Assembly: GCA_013146195.2 (NCBI GenBank)
Contig: CM028377.1
Location: 20,796,796-20,860,795 of the forward strand
From: Codonopsis lanceolata
Taxonomy: Eukaryota > Streptophyta > Magnoliopsida > Asterales > Campanulaceae
Reading direction: 5' to 3'
DNA: 64,000 bases
Shown here: positions 1 to 11,109 of the stretch, in pieces
Position numbering within the stretch: the first letter of the stretch is position 1
Layout: the number at the start of each line of letters is the position of its first letter
Notes under the pieces: model-generated
The model's database searches: none
The model's input: only the letters and a program-made list of their open reading frames with translations
Told to the model about the DNA's origin: nothing
Translations under genes and position numbers: made by a program

Positions 1-2387
1 AACATCTTTCATTTCTTAGTTCCAATCCATTTTTTGTTCAAATTACTAAGTAAGGAGAAAATCTAATTTTAGGATGAGACTACTTAAAAGGATGTCGGTT
101 AGTGACAACCTAATTCAATAAAAGGAGAGAGTGTGGTAGAAGAAAGAAAGTCGATAGCTAGATGAGGGAATAGAGAGATTCTCACATGTAACTACCTCGA
201 GTTCGATGAAGAAGAACAATCAAGTTAAGACCAAAAAATGCTAGAGATTTGGAACCAAGTGATGAAAATGAGTAAAATACTTTGAATCCAGTTATTTGTA
301 ATTACTAACATTGGTTTTGTTGTAATATCTATAAGTTAGAAACCAGTGATAGTTTAAAAAGTTGTTGTAGTAGTCTGAAATTTCAAAAAAGTAAACAATA
401 GATTTTAGCATTATTTCCTAACAAAACGCATAGATTCATCAATTGGTTCTTCATTTTCTTCATCTTCTTGACATTATGACATATTTTCTTAACTCATTTC
501 TCTTAGCTAATTCATGGGTAATAACTAAACACGCTACAGATTTGCTTAATAATTTGAAACTCACCAACAAATATATTATTATAATTACAATTTTCTATAT
601 ATCTAATAATGTCTTTCCCGAATATATATATTTAAGAAATAAAGAAATAAAACTATATTAATTTTTAGTTTCAAATATTTTTTTAGTTTCGAATAAAGTT
701 TTAGTCTCTTGAGTAAATGTAATTTTGTCATTTTAGAATATATTGGACGATATTTGCAACGATAATGGTAGGAGAGGGAAAATAATAACAAAATCAAAAT
801 ACAAGACAAAATGAATAAAATTCAATAATGTAGAATCTAGCTTTAAAATAAGTACAAGTCAAGGGATCAAATTATTATTTAATTATTCATGGAATTAATT
901 AACACATGACAAATTTAATTGTTTAACATTAATTAATAGTGAGTGATTTATTATAGTTAGAGCTATTTTTGTCTAAACATTAATTTTTGTTATGATAAAT
1001 TTACTTATTTTGTCCTTAATTAAATGGTGGATAGTTTATTTGATGAATGATTATTTTTATATATCAATTAAATTGTAAAAAACAAGCTTGACAAACTTTT
1101 ATGGTAAGAGAACAAATATATATTCTTTTATTAAACTGCCTTGAGAGAAGAGTAATGTCAGCCGACTGAGACCGACTATTCCCCTCTCATTAGACCAACT
1201 CCAACAGTTTGAAGTTAAAACTGCACCAAATCTTTAAACTGGTGCATTTTCTGCACCAAATTTCTTATAATATCTCCAACGGTTCTACTTCAAAGTTTAC
1301 TCTAAAAGGAATATTCCAAGTATATTCTTTATTATTTCATTTAATTTGTATTCCAAGTATATGTTTTATTTTATTTAATTTGCATTAATGTATTTTAGCA
1401 AAACAAATATATTATTTATTTAATATTAAATCAAATTAAATACTATGCATTAAAAATAATAATTAAATGCATGAATTTAATTGAGACTAAAATACAAACA
1501 TATTAAAATTAATAATTAAATGCAAGACATTAATAACTAACAATATAAATAAAAATAATTGAATTAATTTTTTGTATTATTTAAACCAAAACATCTCAAA
1601 ATGGTATTTAAAGACTTGCTCTTGGATTGCTTAAAGACTTGCTTGAGATTGCGCTCAATGAGACCAACTTGCAAGTTTGAAGTATCCCATTTCAGGAAAA
1701 TAAGATTGTACTATTAAAAGAAATAATAATAATAATAAATAAATAAGCAACTTCCAAGGAGAAAGAGATAACAGCAAACATGCCGGGCCCTGGCGGACCT
1801 ATGCATAATTGCATACACCCCAAAGGACCCCACCAACTGCAAGAAACAAGTTTGAAGTATCCGCATTAAAACAGGAGAAAGAGATAGCAGCTGTTATGCA
1901 TGCATATCACTCGCAAAGGACCCCGCTCAACTGAAGAAAAAAATACCTCGCAAAAACAGTGCCGTTTCATGGAGAGACACTGTTCAACGCATGAAAATGC
2001 ATAAAGAACAATTGCGATTTCTAAATTTTTATGTAATAGTTAAAATTTGTGATCCCGCTGAAAATTAATTTCTAGATCCGCCATTGATGCCAAGAGACTT
2101 CTTTTATACTTGTAAATTTCATTAGTCTAAATATGAATTCAGCAGTAAGTAAGATGCCGTACATACCACGAGCAAATTCTCTAACAGAGTAACAGCCATA
2201 ACCAAAACAACACATAGTTAAGGGTGCAATATTTCTACTTCCTATACCTACTTCTGCATCTTCATTTCCAACCTTTTTTGAGCTCTACCTAAACCTGACC
2301 TTTTCTATTCTTCATCACTACCTAATATCCACATTCAAAAACAGGTAAAACTACAGTTCTGTAAAGAAACTACCTCATGTCACGTCC
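1..2387. other. AT-rich intergenic DNA, no gene recognised
   Basis: I see no convincing coding region here. Short ORFs at 443-661 and 603-809 are low-complexity and overlap each other on opposite strands. Around 1190-1290 there is a direct repeat of a short motif (gcaccaaat, with gaccaactccaacag nearby) resembling the end of a PIF-type element, but no matching second end was found. The part next to 2387 is the 3' flank of the PWWP gene. Confidence 0.5.
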
Positions 2388-5300
2388 TCACGCCTTTGAG
2401 TGACCACTATAAAGCCAGTGCTTCTGTTTCCGGCTCAAATCCGCAACGCATTGGTCAATCTCATTGAGAAGTTTAAGCATTGGGCGGGCAATGTCAATTG
2501 TGTTTGACGTTGTAGTGGTGGAGGTGGTCGCAGTTTGGGAACTTTGCTGATGCTTCTTGTTCATGGCATCAGAAAGCTGAGAAAGTGCAGGAACAGGACG
2601 AAGCGAAGCTGAAGGAGAAATGGTTGGCTGAGATTTCACGGTACTGTCCCGGCGTTTAACTTCAGTGGAGTGAAGAGTAATCCCTCCCTCTTTACTTCCA
2701 CTAGCACCCTCACCACTGCTCGAGGACCGAAGTTGTGGGACGTCATTAGAAGCTTTCCTGGGTAACTTGGGTGATTTCGGCAACTTGGGGGAGGAAGCAA
2801 ATTCCAACCTTTGTAGGTAGCACGACACCTTAGCGTTACCAAACATGTTTCCATTTCTGCGGAAATGGTTATGAGCTGCCTCAGCATCAGACATTTTCTG
2901 GAAGCCAACTTGGCATCTGAGCGACTTCAAAGATGCATATGTGGCAGATTCGTTGAGGGGACCGAACATTACAAACCTAGCTTTTAGCTCCTTAATAGAC
3001 GGAAAATTTCCTCCTGCAGGGAACTTGATTAATAATGTTGCTCCTGGCTCCACGAGATCTTTTTCTACACCCTTCAGGGAAGCCAATGCCTTTGTCTTAT
3101 CCCTGTTCTTCAGCGGTGGTTCCCTCGAGCTTTTTCCCGGAGCCTTCTCAAGAGGCACAATGCTCGGCAAAGTTTTGGAAGGTTTTGAAAGCAGTGGTTC
3201 TTTGCCCACAATGATGGTTTCCTTTTCATTTCTTCGAGGGCTTTTAGACCTAGTTTTGGAAACATGATCTCCAGTAGGCTTGCTTACGCAATCTATTCTT
3301 GTAAGCTTTTGCCTTTCTACATGTTTCTCAACTTTTGCACGTTTCCCCAATACCTTGCTTTCACCACGTGCTTCACTAGTCCGTGAGTGCCCACTCAATA
3401 AACCTGCAAATGACAACCAAAAGCATTCAAGTATAGTGGAAGAAATAGGACAGTGTGAAATTTCAATCAACCAGCAGCATGTGTTGAACAATTCCATCAT
3501 TACAAGGCATTGGAATGGCTACAACACTACATGACTAAGAGTTGTCAACCTTTGTAAGGACTCTTCATTTCACTTGCCATAGCCGTGTCTGACATGATCT
3601 GCGTGGACATTGGTGTAGGATCTGTGTCGGATCCTCAAGTTGTAAATGGACACACCAACACATGATTTCAGTCAAGTTTTTTCAAACTCACAACTATTCT
3701 TAATAGACTCTCAAAACCTTACTATATTTCACCAATTCCTATATCATATCCATAATTTATATTTTATTATTAAAACCTAACAGATGGAGTATAAAATATA
3801 TGAAGGTAGCCCTTTCCAAGTACCCGCATCCTATTTCTGGATTCTTTTGAGCAACATCTTAAAATTCATGCTATACCCGTATGTGACTTCTAGACAAGTA
3901 CCTGCTCCCAACACCTACACCCGAGTCCTTGGAACACAGTGTTTAACACAAAATGGTAGTAAAACTATGGTTTATTTACCTTTTTGTTGAGATTTTGGAA
4001 AAGGGAATTCTGGTTTAGCAGCTCCTGTGATCAAAATGAAAGCAACAAACAAACAAGTGTCATTCTCAATGGATTGTGTATCATGCTTCTACTAAAAAAA
4101 TTTAATATACTTCAGAATAAAAGAAAATTGACTCTCGAAGATTGAGCTTCAGGATTCAAACTAAAGAGGAAGTAAGAGGTCAACCTAATACAGAAAGCAG
4201 AATAGTATGATATCCTCCAAACAAACGAAAAACACAAGCCAAATGTGCTGGTTTATAAAGAAAATTATAGCATTTCTTGACCTCAGAAGGGTGGATGAGG
4301 TTTGTCTAAGGAGACTAAACCATTGATGTGACAAGCTAAGCATCAAAATGCCCTTGAAATCGAAGTATATTACTCGGCATAAAAATGTGATAAGCTATAA
4401 CTTTAATCAAACTTATTCTGATCACAAAAGAGATCAGAATTGCATTTTATAAATCTGTATGTAGATTGAAAAAGTTGTTTCTACACATATGCTTGTGCAA
4501 CTATGCCCATGATCATGCAAAACCCGATAAGAACTCTGTCCGAAAGCTATATAGTACTTCATTGAACTCAACCCAAAAGACAAGAAATACCTCAAAAAAA
4601 AAAAAAAAAAAACCTCAGCTACTAAACACAAACTAATAGTAATTGTAGTCAATACCTTCAGCTACAGCTTTCCCGCGATTATTTGAAGCCACAGAGGGAT
4701 CTCCATGGCTTCTTGCCAGCACTCCGAATGCCTCAGCATAGGTAGGGTCCTTCTCCACAAAGACAGCCTTTCTGTAAGCAAGAGTTTTTGCTCCATTGCT
4801 TACAAAACTACCGTCCCTGGGCATATTCATTGGCCCTAACGCCAATTTCTGCAGAAAAGATACCATTTCTGCTGGTTTAAACTCCTCCTGCGATCTTTTA
4901 ATTTGATCCACAGGATAGATGGCTCCCTCCTCATAGCCATCAGAAGGGTTCCGACAGCGACAAGAAAATGCAAGGGCTGCTCTCCTATTCACCTCATCGA
5001 CGGCCTCTTGAACAGCAGTCAGAAAAGCCTTTGATTGACCTTTCGAGTGATTTAATTTTTCACTGTAGTTAGGCTCGAACGGGAGGAGATCTTTGGATTT
5101 CAACCAACCGTAGGTGTTATCCCCAAAGAATGCCACAAGCAAGCACCCCTTGATTTTTGTTTGCTTCACTAAAGAGGAAGCCCGGGTCTCATCAAATATT
5201 TGCCCGGGCCACCACGGATGGGTATCAACATTTCCCCATACAAGATCCCCCACTTTAAATCCAGTTGACATTGTTTCTGATCTACTTTCCTTCAATGCAC

Positions 5301-5700
5301 CTAGCACTTCAATCGCCGTCTCTTCGTCTGATGAGCAACTGGTATCAAAAGTAACGCCTCTCCGGTCACCCTCTCTATCACTATAAGGAATGTTGATATC
5401 TCGTGTTGTAACCGCCCTCAAACACGTCCTTTTAAGGCCTCGAGATCCCCCTTGATTTGTTGCCAGCTCACCCGAATTGATTACCGTAATCTTCCCTTCG
5501 CTTTTATCGATCCTTCTAGATTTAATTCCAACAGAAACTCTGGCTTTTTCTGACCCGGCGCTCATTGATTTCACATTATACAAACCCAAATTACCATGTC
5601 TACCACCATGTACTTTACCATTCAATCCCCTAAGTTTAACTTTACTATACAAGTCCATTGAATCAATTCCCAAACAACTCATAGTATCTTTGGATCCCAT
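2388..5700 (-). CDS. PWWP-domain protein with C-terminal RRM-like domain (three coding exons)
   Basis: Coding exons on the minus strand are 5700-4656, 4024-3980 and 3403-2388. Together they are 2106 nt, giving 701 residues and a stop. Both introns have GT-AG ends. The predicted protein has a basic/acidic N-terminus, a PWWP domain at about residues 148-212 (HPWWPGQIF, then LLVAFFGD and YGWL), and a helical stretch with the family block TLAYRKAVF near residue 306. A Lys/Arg/Ser-rich linker follows, then an RRM-like domain at about residues 484-565 (LLIKFPAGG, KARFVMFGPL). PWWP domains bind methylated histone tails and DNA. Plant PWWP proteins of this build act in nuclear chromatin complexes, so a nuclear role is inferred from family. 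I chose the Met at 5700 because the upstream frame is hydrophobic and leader-like; the frame extends to 5793. It heads an array of broken copies to its right. Expression is not shown by the sequence. Confidence 0.85.
3980..4024 (-). other. 45-nt symmetric coding microexon of the PWWP gene
   Basis: On the minus strand the segment is preceded by a cacag acceptor and followed by a gtaaat donor. It is exactly 15 codons long in the phase required (one base is carried in from exon 1 and one out to exon 3). It encodes a Pro/Lys-rich link that joins the PWWP part to the RRM-like part. Because its length is a multiple of three, skipping it would also keep the frame. It lies outside any long ORF, so its support is splice signals plus phase. 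Confidence 0.72.
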
Positions 5701-7156
5701 TGTAAAACTAACTTCACATACCATAAATTTCATTATAAACCCTAGTTTAAATAACACAATAATAGCACAATCAGCATAATGGGGACTCATCAATTCATCA
5801 TATCACAAAAAACTATAGGCACCAACGCTTAAATTGCTTACCCTTTCTGTTCTATATTGTTTTCATTTAAAATCATAAGAAAATACGTGTTGCAAAGCAT
5901 TTATAAAATTTCTCTTTACAAACTAAAGAAAACCAAAGCATTTCCAAAATAATAATACTTTCTCTTGCTCTTTACAAGCAATTAATGTGATAATATCTAT
6001 TAAGAAAAAACAACTAGGAGCACTTCCATTAATCTAGTGCCAACTTATTAATACTAAACATAATAATAATTTCTATGTTTGAAGTAGCATAATTGAGCGA
6101 AAAGCAACAAAAGGGGGTATTAATAGAACAACGAGGTCATACTCTTTGCCTAGTGATTTCAAGATTCTCGAGGCATTTTTTTTTTTTTGGATAAGTACAA
6201 AAAAAATATGCCATTCATTTCACCGTATAGCATAGTACCAGCTTATTAATTGAACTTTGGCTCGGATAGACTTGTGAAGGCGTCCCGAGGATTTAGAGTT
6301 TCTTCATTTAAATACATGATAGTACATTTGATTTAGTTTGGATTTGGATTTAGTATTGGGTTTTGTTTTGAAATTATCTTGGGATTGTTTTGAGGTTGTG
6401 TTTGAATACATTAATGTCTATTTATTGTGAGTTGTTTGGAAATCATTATGATTTAAGTTTTGATTGTTAGTGACGTGACCAAACTATGGTACCGCGGTGC
6501 CAGTACAGAGTTTGGGGCGTTACAGAGCTAAGTTTGAATTAGCAAAAAAAGGGGGTATTATTAGAACAGGAGCCTCAGACATATTTACCTCATATGTAAA
6601 AGATCATTTAAGCATTGTTCATGCTTAAATCCTGACGGCTTAATCTAAATATACAGGCCCCATCCCCATCATAACCAACCTCACATACCATCAATTTTCG
6701 CCATATACGTTTAGTTACATTCCAATTAAATAAACACAATCCCTAATTTTGACAACACAAACAACAAATTCAGCTTACTATATTCTCATTAATTCATCTA
6801 ATTACCCCCCCCCCACCCCCAAAAAATAAGAATAAAAACTGTAGTCTTAATAAAATAAATATGATTACCATTTCCAATCTGTTTTGAGAAATGAGAAATA
6901 AACCCCAGGTACAGTACAGAGCATTTACAAAATTTCCATCACAAAACCAAAGAGCAACAAATCATTTTCAAAACATTTAACTGACAATTTGTAGGCTTCC
7001 ACAACCAATCAATGTGATAATATATACAAGGAAAAGCAACTGAAAAAAACATGAATACCAACACATTAAAGGTATAAATTCATGAATTAATTTATAAATA
7101 AACCAGACAAAGTTAAAATCGAGAAACAAAAAGAGGGTGTCAAAGAGAGCTCATAC
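5701..7156 (-). other. 5' leader intron region of the PWWP gene with repeated modules
   Basis: This interval separates the non-coding first exon from the start codon. It holds two further leader-like modules (about 5840-6170 and 6530-6990) that resemble those in the other units. They share the motif ttgtttgcatttaaaatc, an agttgcaaagcattt stretch, then a leader-like end before a donor-like gta. An LTR-like fragment interrupts the region at 6251-6526. No coding region is seen. Confidence 0.45.
6251..6526 (+). mobile_element. Possible gypsy LTR fragment
   Basis: The segment starts TGAACTTTGG and ends GGGGCGTTACA, an end typical of plant gypsy LTRs. It interrupts the otherwise repeated leader modules. 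No clear target duplication is visible, so the boundaries are approximate and the call is tentative. Confidence 0.35.
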
Positions 7157-7250
7157 CTCTATAGCTGGGATTTTGAAGATTGTTGAGGCACTGTTCATGA
7201 TTAAACCTTAAAGGGTTTATGAAATAAACATGAGTGTGGGTTTTATAGTG
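7157..7250 (-). promoter_or_regulatory. TATA box and 5' non-coding exon of the PWWP gene
   Basis: Read on the minus strand, an actataaaac TATA-like box lies at 7250-7241. It is followed by a short leader ending in agag at 7157, then a consensus gtatgag donor. The same leader and donor recur in the tandem copies (donors near 20600, 26181, 26748, 32027, 34543 and 35069), which supports a functional boundary. Transcription would start near 7210 if TATA spacing is normal. The acceptor that joins this exon to the coding exon is not resolved; a candidate 'actag' lies at 5742-5746. Confidence 0.5.
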
Positions 7251-7343
7251 TGTGTTTGTGTGTGAAGACTGAAGAGAGAGAATTTGCTGGGAGTGATATA
7301 GACAGGGCCGTGCTCCTATAGAGGCACTGGCAGTCTGGCACAC

Positions 7344-7557
7344 ACCATTGCATTACTACCAGACTAGTACAACCTACAACGGTGGATACGTGTCACTGTT
7401 TCATTGGTATATAGGACTGCACACCTTGAACATAGGTTTATTTTTTGGGTAATGCTTGGCCATTCTTATTTTGCACCAAAATATGGATACTCTTTAATCC
7501 GAAACACTATCATTGGCTGGAGTGCTGGGACCTACAAAATATTCAACCAATGAGAGT
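7344..7557. other. Upstream flank of the PWWP gene
   Basis: This short interval lies between the promoter and the hAT element. I see no feature in it apart from the left copy of the 8-bp duplication ATGAGAGT at 7550-7557. Confidence 0.4.
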
Positions 7558-7772
7558 TAGGGGTGAGCAGAAGTTTTCCAGAACCGGACCGGACCAATGG
7601 AACCGGACCAAACCAGTCAAAAATGGACTGGACCAATACTTTGGATTGGTCCCGATCTTTTACGAATCGACAATTGGGTCGGTCCCCGATCCGTAAAACC
7701 AAAAACGCAGGATCGAACCACTAATGTGTATTTATTATTATTTTATTATATATAATGTACTAATATAGTATA

Positions 7773-7834
<62 letters not shown>

Positions 7835-8448
7835 TGATAAGAAGATAATAAAAGGGATACAACTTACAATCTAAAGAAAATATATAATAATTTGATTCAA
7901 TATTCAACCAAGTTTCCTTATTTGATTAAAGAGAAAATAGGAGGGAAAACATTGTTCTTCCATATTAATTAATTTTTTGCCTCTTTTTGTGATTCCAAAC
8001 ATTATTAGTTTGAAGGATTGTTACCTGTAAATTAATTAAATTAACCATAAGGGGATCGGAGAGGAAGATGACTTGCAATAAATTTCCTTACAACTTTATT
8101 TTTCATTTCTCTTTATTAATTTGGAAGTAATGATTTTTACCTTTAGTTTATTTTTACAAGAACAACGAACCCAACAAAATGTTGTATAAAGGAAAAACAT
8201 GATTTGATTATTGATCATTGTGTTTTAGAAAATCTAGTTATCCTCTTGATCAAAGATACGCATCGTATTGGTCCGGTCCCGGTTCTCGTGACGCCTTCAA
8301 TTGGTTCTGGACCGGACCAATGTATTGGTTCTCAGACATATTGGGTTGGTCCTGGTTCTATATTTTTTAAGAACCGGACTATTGGTCTGGTCCTGGTTCT
8401 CTCAGTTTTTCCAAAAAACTGGACCGAACCGGACCAAGCTCACCCCTA
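7558..8448. mobile_element. Non-autonomous hAT element, 891 bp
   Basis: Terminal inverted repeats TAGGGGTGAGC and GCTCACCCCTA are flanked by a perfect 8-bp duplication ATGAGAGT (7550-7557 and 8449-8456), the hAT hallmark. Both ends carry many subterminal GGACCGG/GGTCCGG motifs, as expected for transposase-binding sites. The middle is AT-rich and contains an (AT)n tract at about 7778-7831. No transposase is encoded. The ORFs at 7445-7696 and 8204-8486 are products of the subterminal repeats. Confidence 0.88.
7778..7831. repeat. (AT)n microsatellite
   Basis: A run of about 27 AT dinucleotides inside the hAT element, directly visible in the sequence. Confidence 0.95.
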
Positions 8449-8574
8449 ATGAGAGTATGTCACATCATAAAGTATTTATATTTTAGTGCAAAATGAGAGT
8501 GGCACTAGCATTGTCCTTTTTTTTTCAAATGTTTCCATCACAGAAAGATTAATAAAAACCAGAGTGACATAAAC

Positions 8575-8916
8575 GTAACACTCAAATCCCTAAAAATAAT
8601 ATCATTTAATGCATAAAATAACCTAAGTATTCTTTTTAACATTTAATATATATTCACTTACGGATAAAACATCAGCTACATATTAGCGGATGTTTTATAA
8701 AACATCCACTATACACTTGGGGATGTTTTATAAAACATTCTCCAAATTCACATGTGATATCATATCTTAACAATAGAAACCGAATCAACAATGACACGTA
8801 ATCAAAATTACGTGAAGGGTGGAGGGAAGGAGGGGTAGTATAGTTTAAATGTGGAGAGGGGTAGTGAAGTAATTTTATCCCTTAAATGGTGTTACGTTTA
8901 GGGATTTGGGTGTTAC
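8575..8916. mobile_element. Foldback/MITE-like element
   Basis: GTAACACTCAAATCCCTAAA near the left end is mirrored by TTTAGGGATTTGGGTGTTAC at the right end, with one or two mismatches. The interior holds a perfect 20-bp palindrome at 8688-8707 centred on TTTATAAA, and a near copy of it downstream. Target duplications are not resolved. The repeats may extend further outward. Confidence 0.5.
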
Positions 8917-9016
8917 ATTAAGGTATTTTGTAAAAAGTTTATATTTTTCAATAGTTGAGTAAGACTAATTAATTAAATTAACAAATCATACAATAGTCAA
9001 GCAAATTTAAGAGTGG

Positions 9017-9137
9017 GGCTAACTACACCCCAAAATTCACTTTCTACCCTTATTTTCTCAATGTACACTTTTTGGGGATACAATACATAAATGTAGGAAA
9101 TTTGATGTAGAGAGTGAATTTTTTGGTGTGGTTAGCC
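9017..9137. mobile_element. Small MITE, about 120 bp
   Basis: GGCTAACTACACC at the left end is matched by GGTGTGGTTAGCC at the right, and the match continues inward through caaaattcact. It resembles the element at 9567-9696 in its termini. No coding capacity. Confidence 0.55.
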
Positions 9138-9220
9138 TTCACCAAATCATAAATATAACATCCAAAAAAAAAATTATAAAGTGAACACTTTTTGGGAAGA
9201 GCCGAAAAAAAAAAATACTA

Positions 9221-9479
9221 CTCCCCCTCGTTCCAAAATTATTGTCTTGTTTTACCTGACACATGGATTAAGAAAAAAACAATTGACTTAATTATTAGTA
9301 TTTGAATAGTGTGTGGTTTTCTTTAAAACCCATGAATATGTGAGCTAAAATTAAAGTAAGAAGAAAAGGTAAGGTAAAGTGGTAAAAGTGAGGTTCTAAA
9401 AAAGAAACTTTCAAACAAGCAAATTATTTTATGACGAACGAAAAAGGAAAATAAGACAATAATTTTATGATAAAAGGAG
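9221..9479. mobile_element. Stowaway-like MITE
   Basis: Ends CTCCCCCTCGTTCC and AAGGAG are flanked by TA dinucleotides. The internal text (aagaaaaa..aattgac, gtggtaaaagtg) is shared with the elements at 19439, 24360, 30807, 49976 and 61402, so this is one family present at least six times in the window. Confidence 0.7.
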
Positions 9480-9566
9480 TAATACACTTTTTTTAGCATA
9501 GAAAAAGTACACATTAGCCTTACCTAAACAAAGGGAAGCATTTCTTATAACTATGATTACATCTTG

Positions 9567-9696
9567 AGAATTGTTAATCACACCCCAGTATCCTCTCTTT
9601 CCACCTTATGTACCATAATATACAGAGTAGGGTACAACATCTCAATGCAGTACATAAAATGTAGAGAGAGAATATTGAGGTGTGGTTAGCAATTCC
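9567..9696. mobile_element. Small MITE, about 130 bp
   Basis: The left terminus GAATTGTTAATCACACC pairs with the right terminus GGTGTGGTTAGCAATTC, and the pairing continues into a ctctct/agagag stretch. It is similar in ends to the element at 9017-9137. The target duplication is not clear. Confidence 0.55.
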
Positions 9697-9699
9697 CTT

Positions 9700-10381
9700 A
9701 TATCTTTCGCAAAAAAACTCGTACGACTACAATGAAATCCTTGGTGGAAGAAATATTTTGGTTTGTTTTTGGGATAGATTTAAAAACCGAGTTGAAAAAT
9801 TATTAAGTTTTTTTTTTTTTTGTTTTGAAAAAAAAATTACTTAAGTTTGCGGTGTACAAACTCTTTGGTTCTTTTAACCTAGATCTTTCAAGTCTTGTAC
9901 TAACTTTCTATTGAGGTTTTTACCAACTTTCAATTACTTCATTGGACGTATTATGTTCTGTTCCACTTGCATTAGCTGATCATTACAACAGGTCATGTTT
10001 CACACTAAAAACTCGTGCTTTCCTAAAGGAGGGCAAAAACTTGTGTAAATCGTCCGGATATTTTTTGTAAGACGGATCCTCCTTATCTAACCCATCGTAT
10101 GATGATGGGTTGAGCTGTAAGAGATTAGGGCTATGTATTACGAATTAAGATCCGTAAGACGGTCTTACAGGAGACCTACCCAAGAAGGAGATTCAATTCC
10201 AAGGCTTGAATCCAAATAAAACCCTAACTAAATAACATTAGAGAAATTATTTCAATTTTTCGAGTCTCATACCCCTATGCATTATCTAAAAACCAAAAAT
10301 GTATAGAATACAACTATACAAGGATGAACAACAACAAATAAGAAGGAAATTTAAACCTTACCCAAAATTAACAACAAACTA
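9700..10381. other. Intergenic DNA, no gene recognised
   Basis: I see nothing coding here. A taagacggtcttac palindrome-like motif near 10150 hints at another eroded repeat. Confidence 0.35.
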
Positions 10382-10519
10382 CTCCCTCAGCCGGCCCCGG
10401 CCCCTTCCTCCCCAAAAAAAATCACATGTCAAACTTTTAATATCGTCATTTTGCTTCCATATATTATACAGTATTTCTTTAAATTGCAGCGATGTGGGAC
10501 TTTTTGGGCACGGACGGAG
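10382..10519. mobile_element. Possible short Stowaway-like MITE
   Basis: Starts CTCCCTCAGCC and ends GGACGGAG with TA on both sides, the layout of Stowaway elements, but the inverted repeat is only partly matched. The ORFs on both strands through this segment (10299-10544, 10379-10576, 10429-10665) are therefore not credible genes. Confidence 0.45.
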
Positions 10520-10854
10520 TATCTCGGCTTCCTTATTCTGGTAGTAACTAGGCAGTAGTAACCTTGGCAAAGGCAAGACCGCAAGAGACCAGCATTAACA
10601 GATATCTTTCTACCACAAAAGACATTGGATTTGGAAAAACCGTAGAAAAATTCTCTGAGAATCAACAGGGGTCCTTCCTGTCTTCAATTTCAGGTTCATC
10701 TTTCCATTTCCACCTCCAGACTATCTTGACAATGGATGAACGTATTTTCTAACAAAGTCATGAAGGAAAACAGCCTTATGCACCTTGGCGACGTAGGCAC
10801 CAACTCCTAATCTCGCACCTGCACCAAAAGCCATGGAATTCTATGACCCCCAAT

Positions 10855-11109
10855 TAGGGCCGGCGATTGGGTGGGTTGGGTATAGGTCGGGTCGAAATGG
10901 GTCGTGTCCATTATAGCCCAAATATTAAGCAGATTGACCCAGTTTGACCCACACTTTCCGCCAAGAAACTATACATTTGTATAGCAAAGAATTGATGGTC
11001 GAAATGGGTAATGGGTCCGACCCGGACCATTAATTTTTGGGTCAAAACGGGTAACCCATTTCAACCCCAAAAAAAATTGACGGGCTTCGGGTTGCAATTG
11101 CGTGACCTA
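10855..11109. mobile_element. Short hAT-type MITE, 255 bp
   Basis: The element begins TAGGGCCGG and ends GTGACCTA. It is flanked by a perfect 8-bp duplication CCCCCAAT (10847-10854 and 11110-11117). The interior is rich in GGGTCGGG/GACCC motifs in both orientations, like the subterminal repeats of the other hAT elements in this window. Confidence 0.75.

Noticed and set aside
1190..1700. Possible PIF-type MITE (gaccaactccaacag)
   Set aside because: Only one end is visible and no inverted partner or TTA/TAA pair was found.
7445..8486. ORFs rich in Gly, Pro, Asp, Arg and Trp
   Set aside because: They translate the GGACCGG subterminal repeats of a hAT element.
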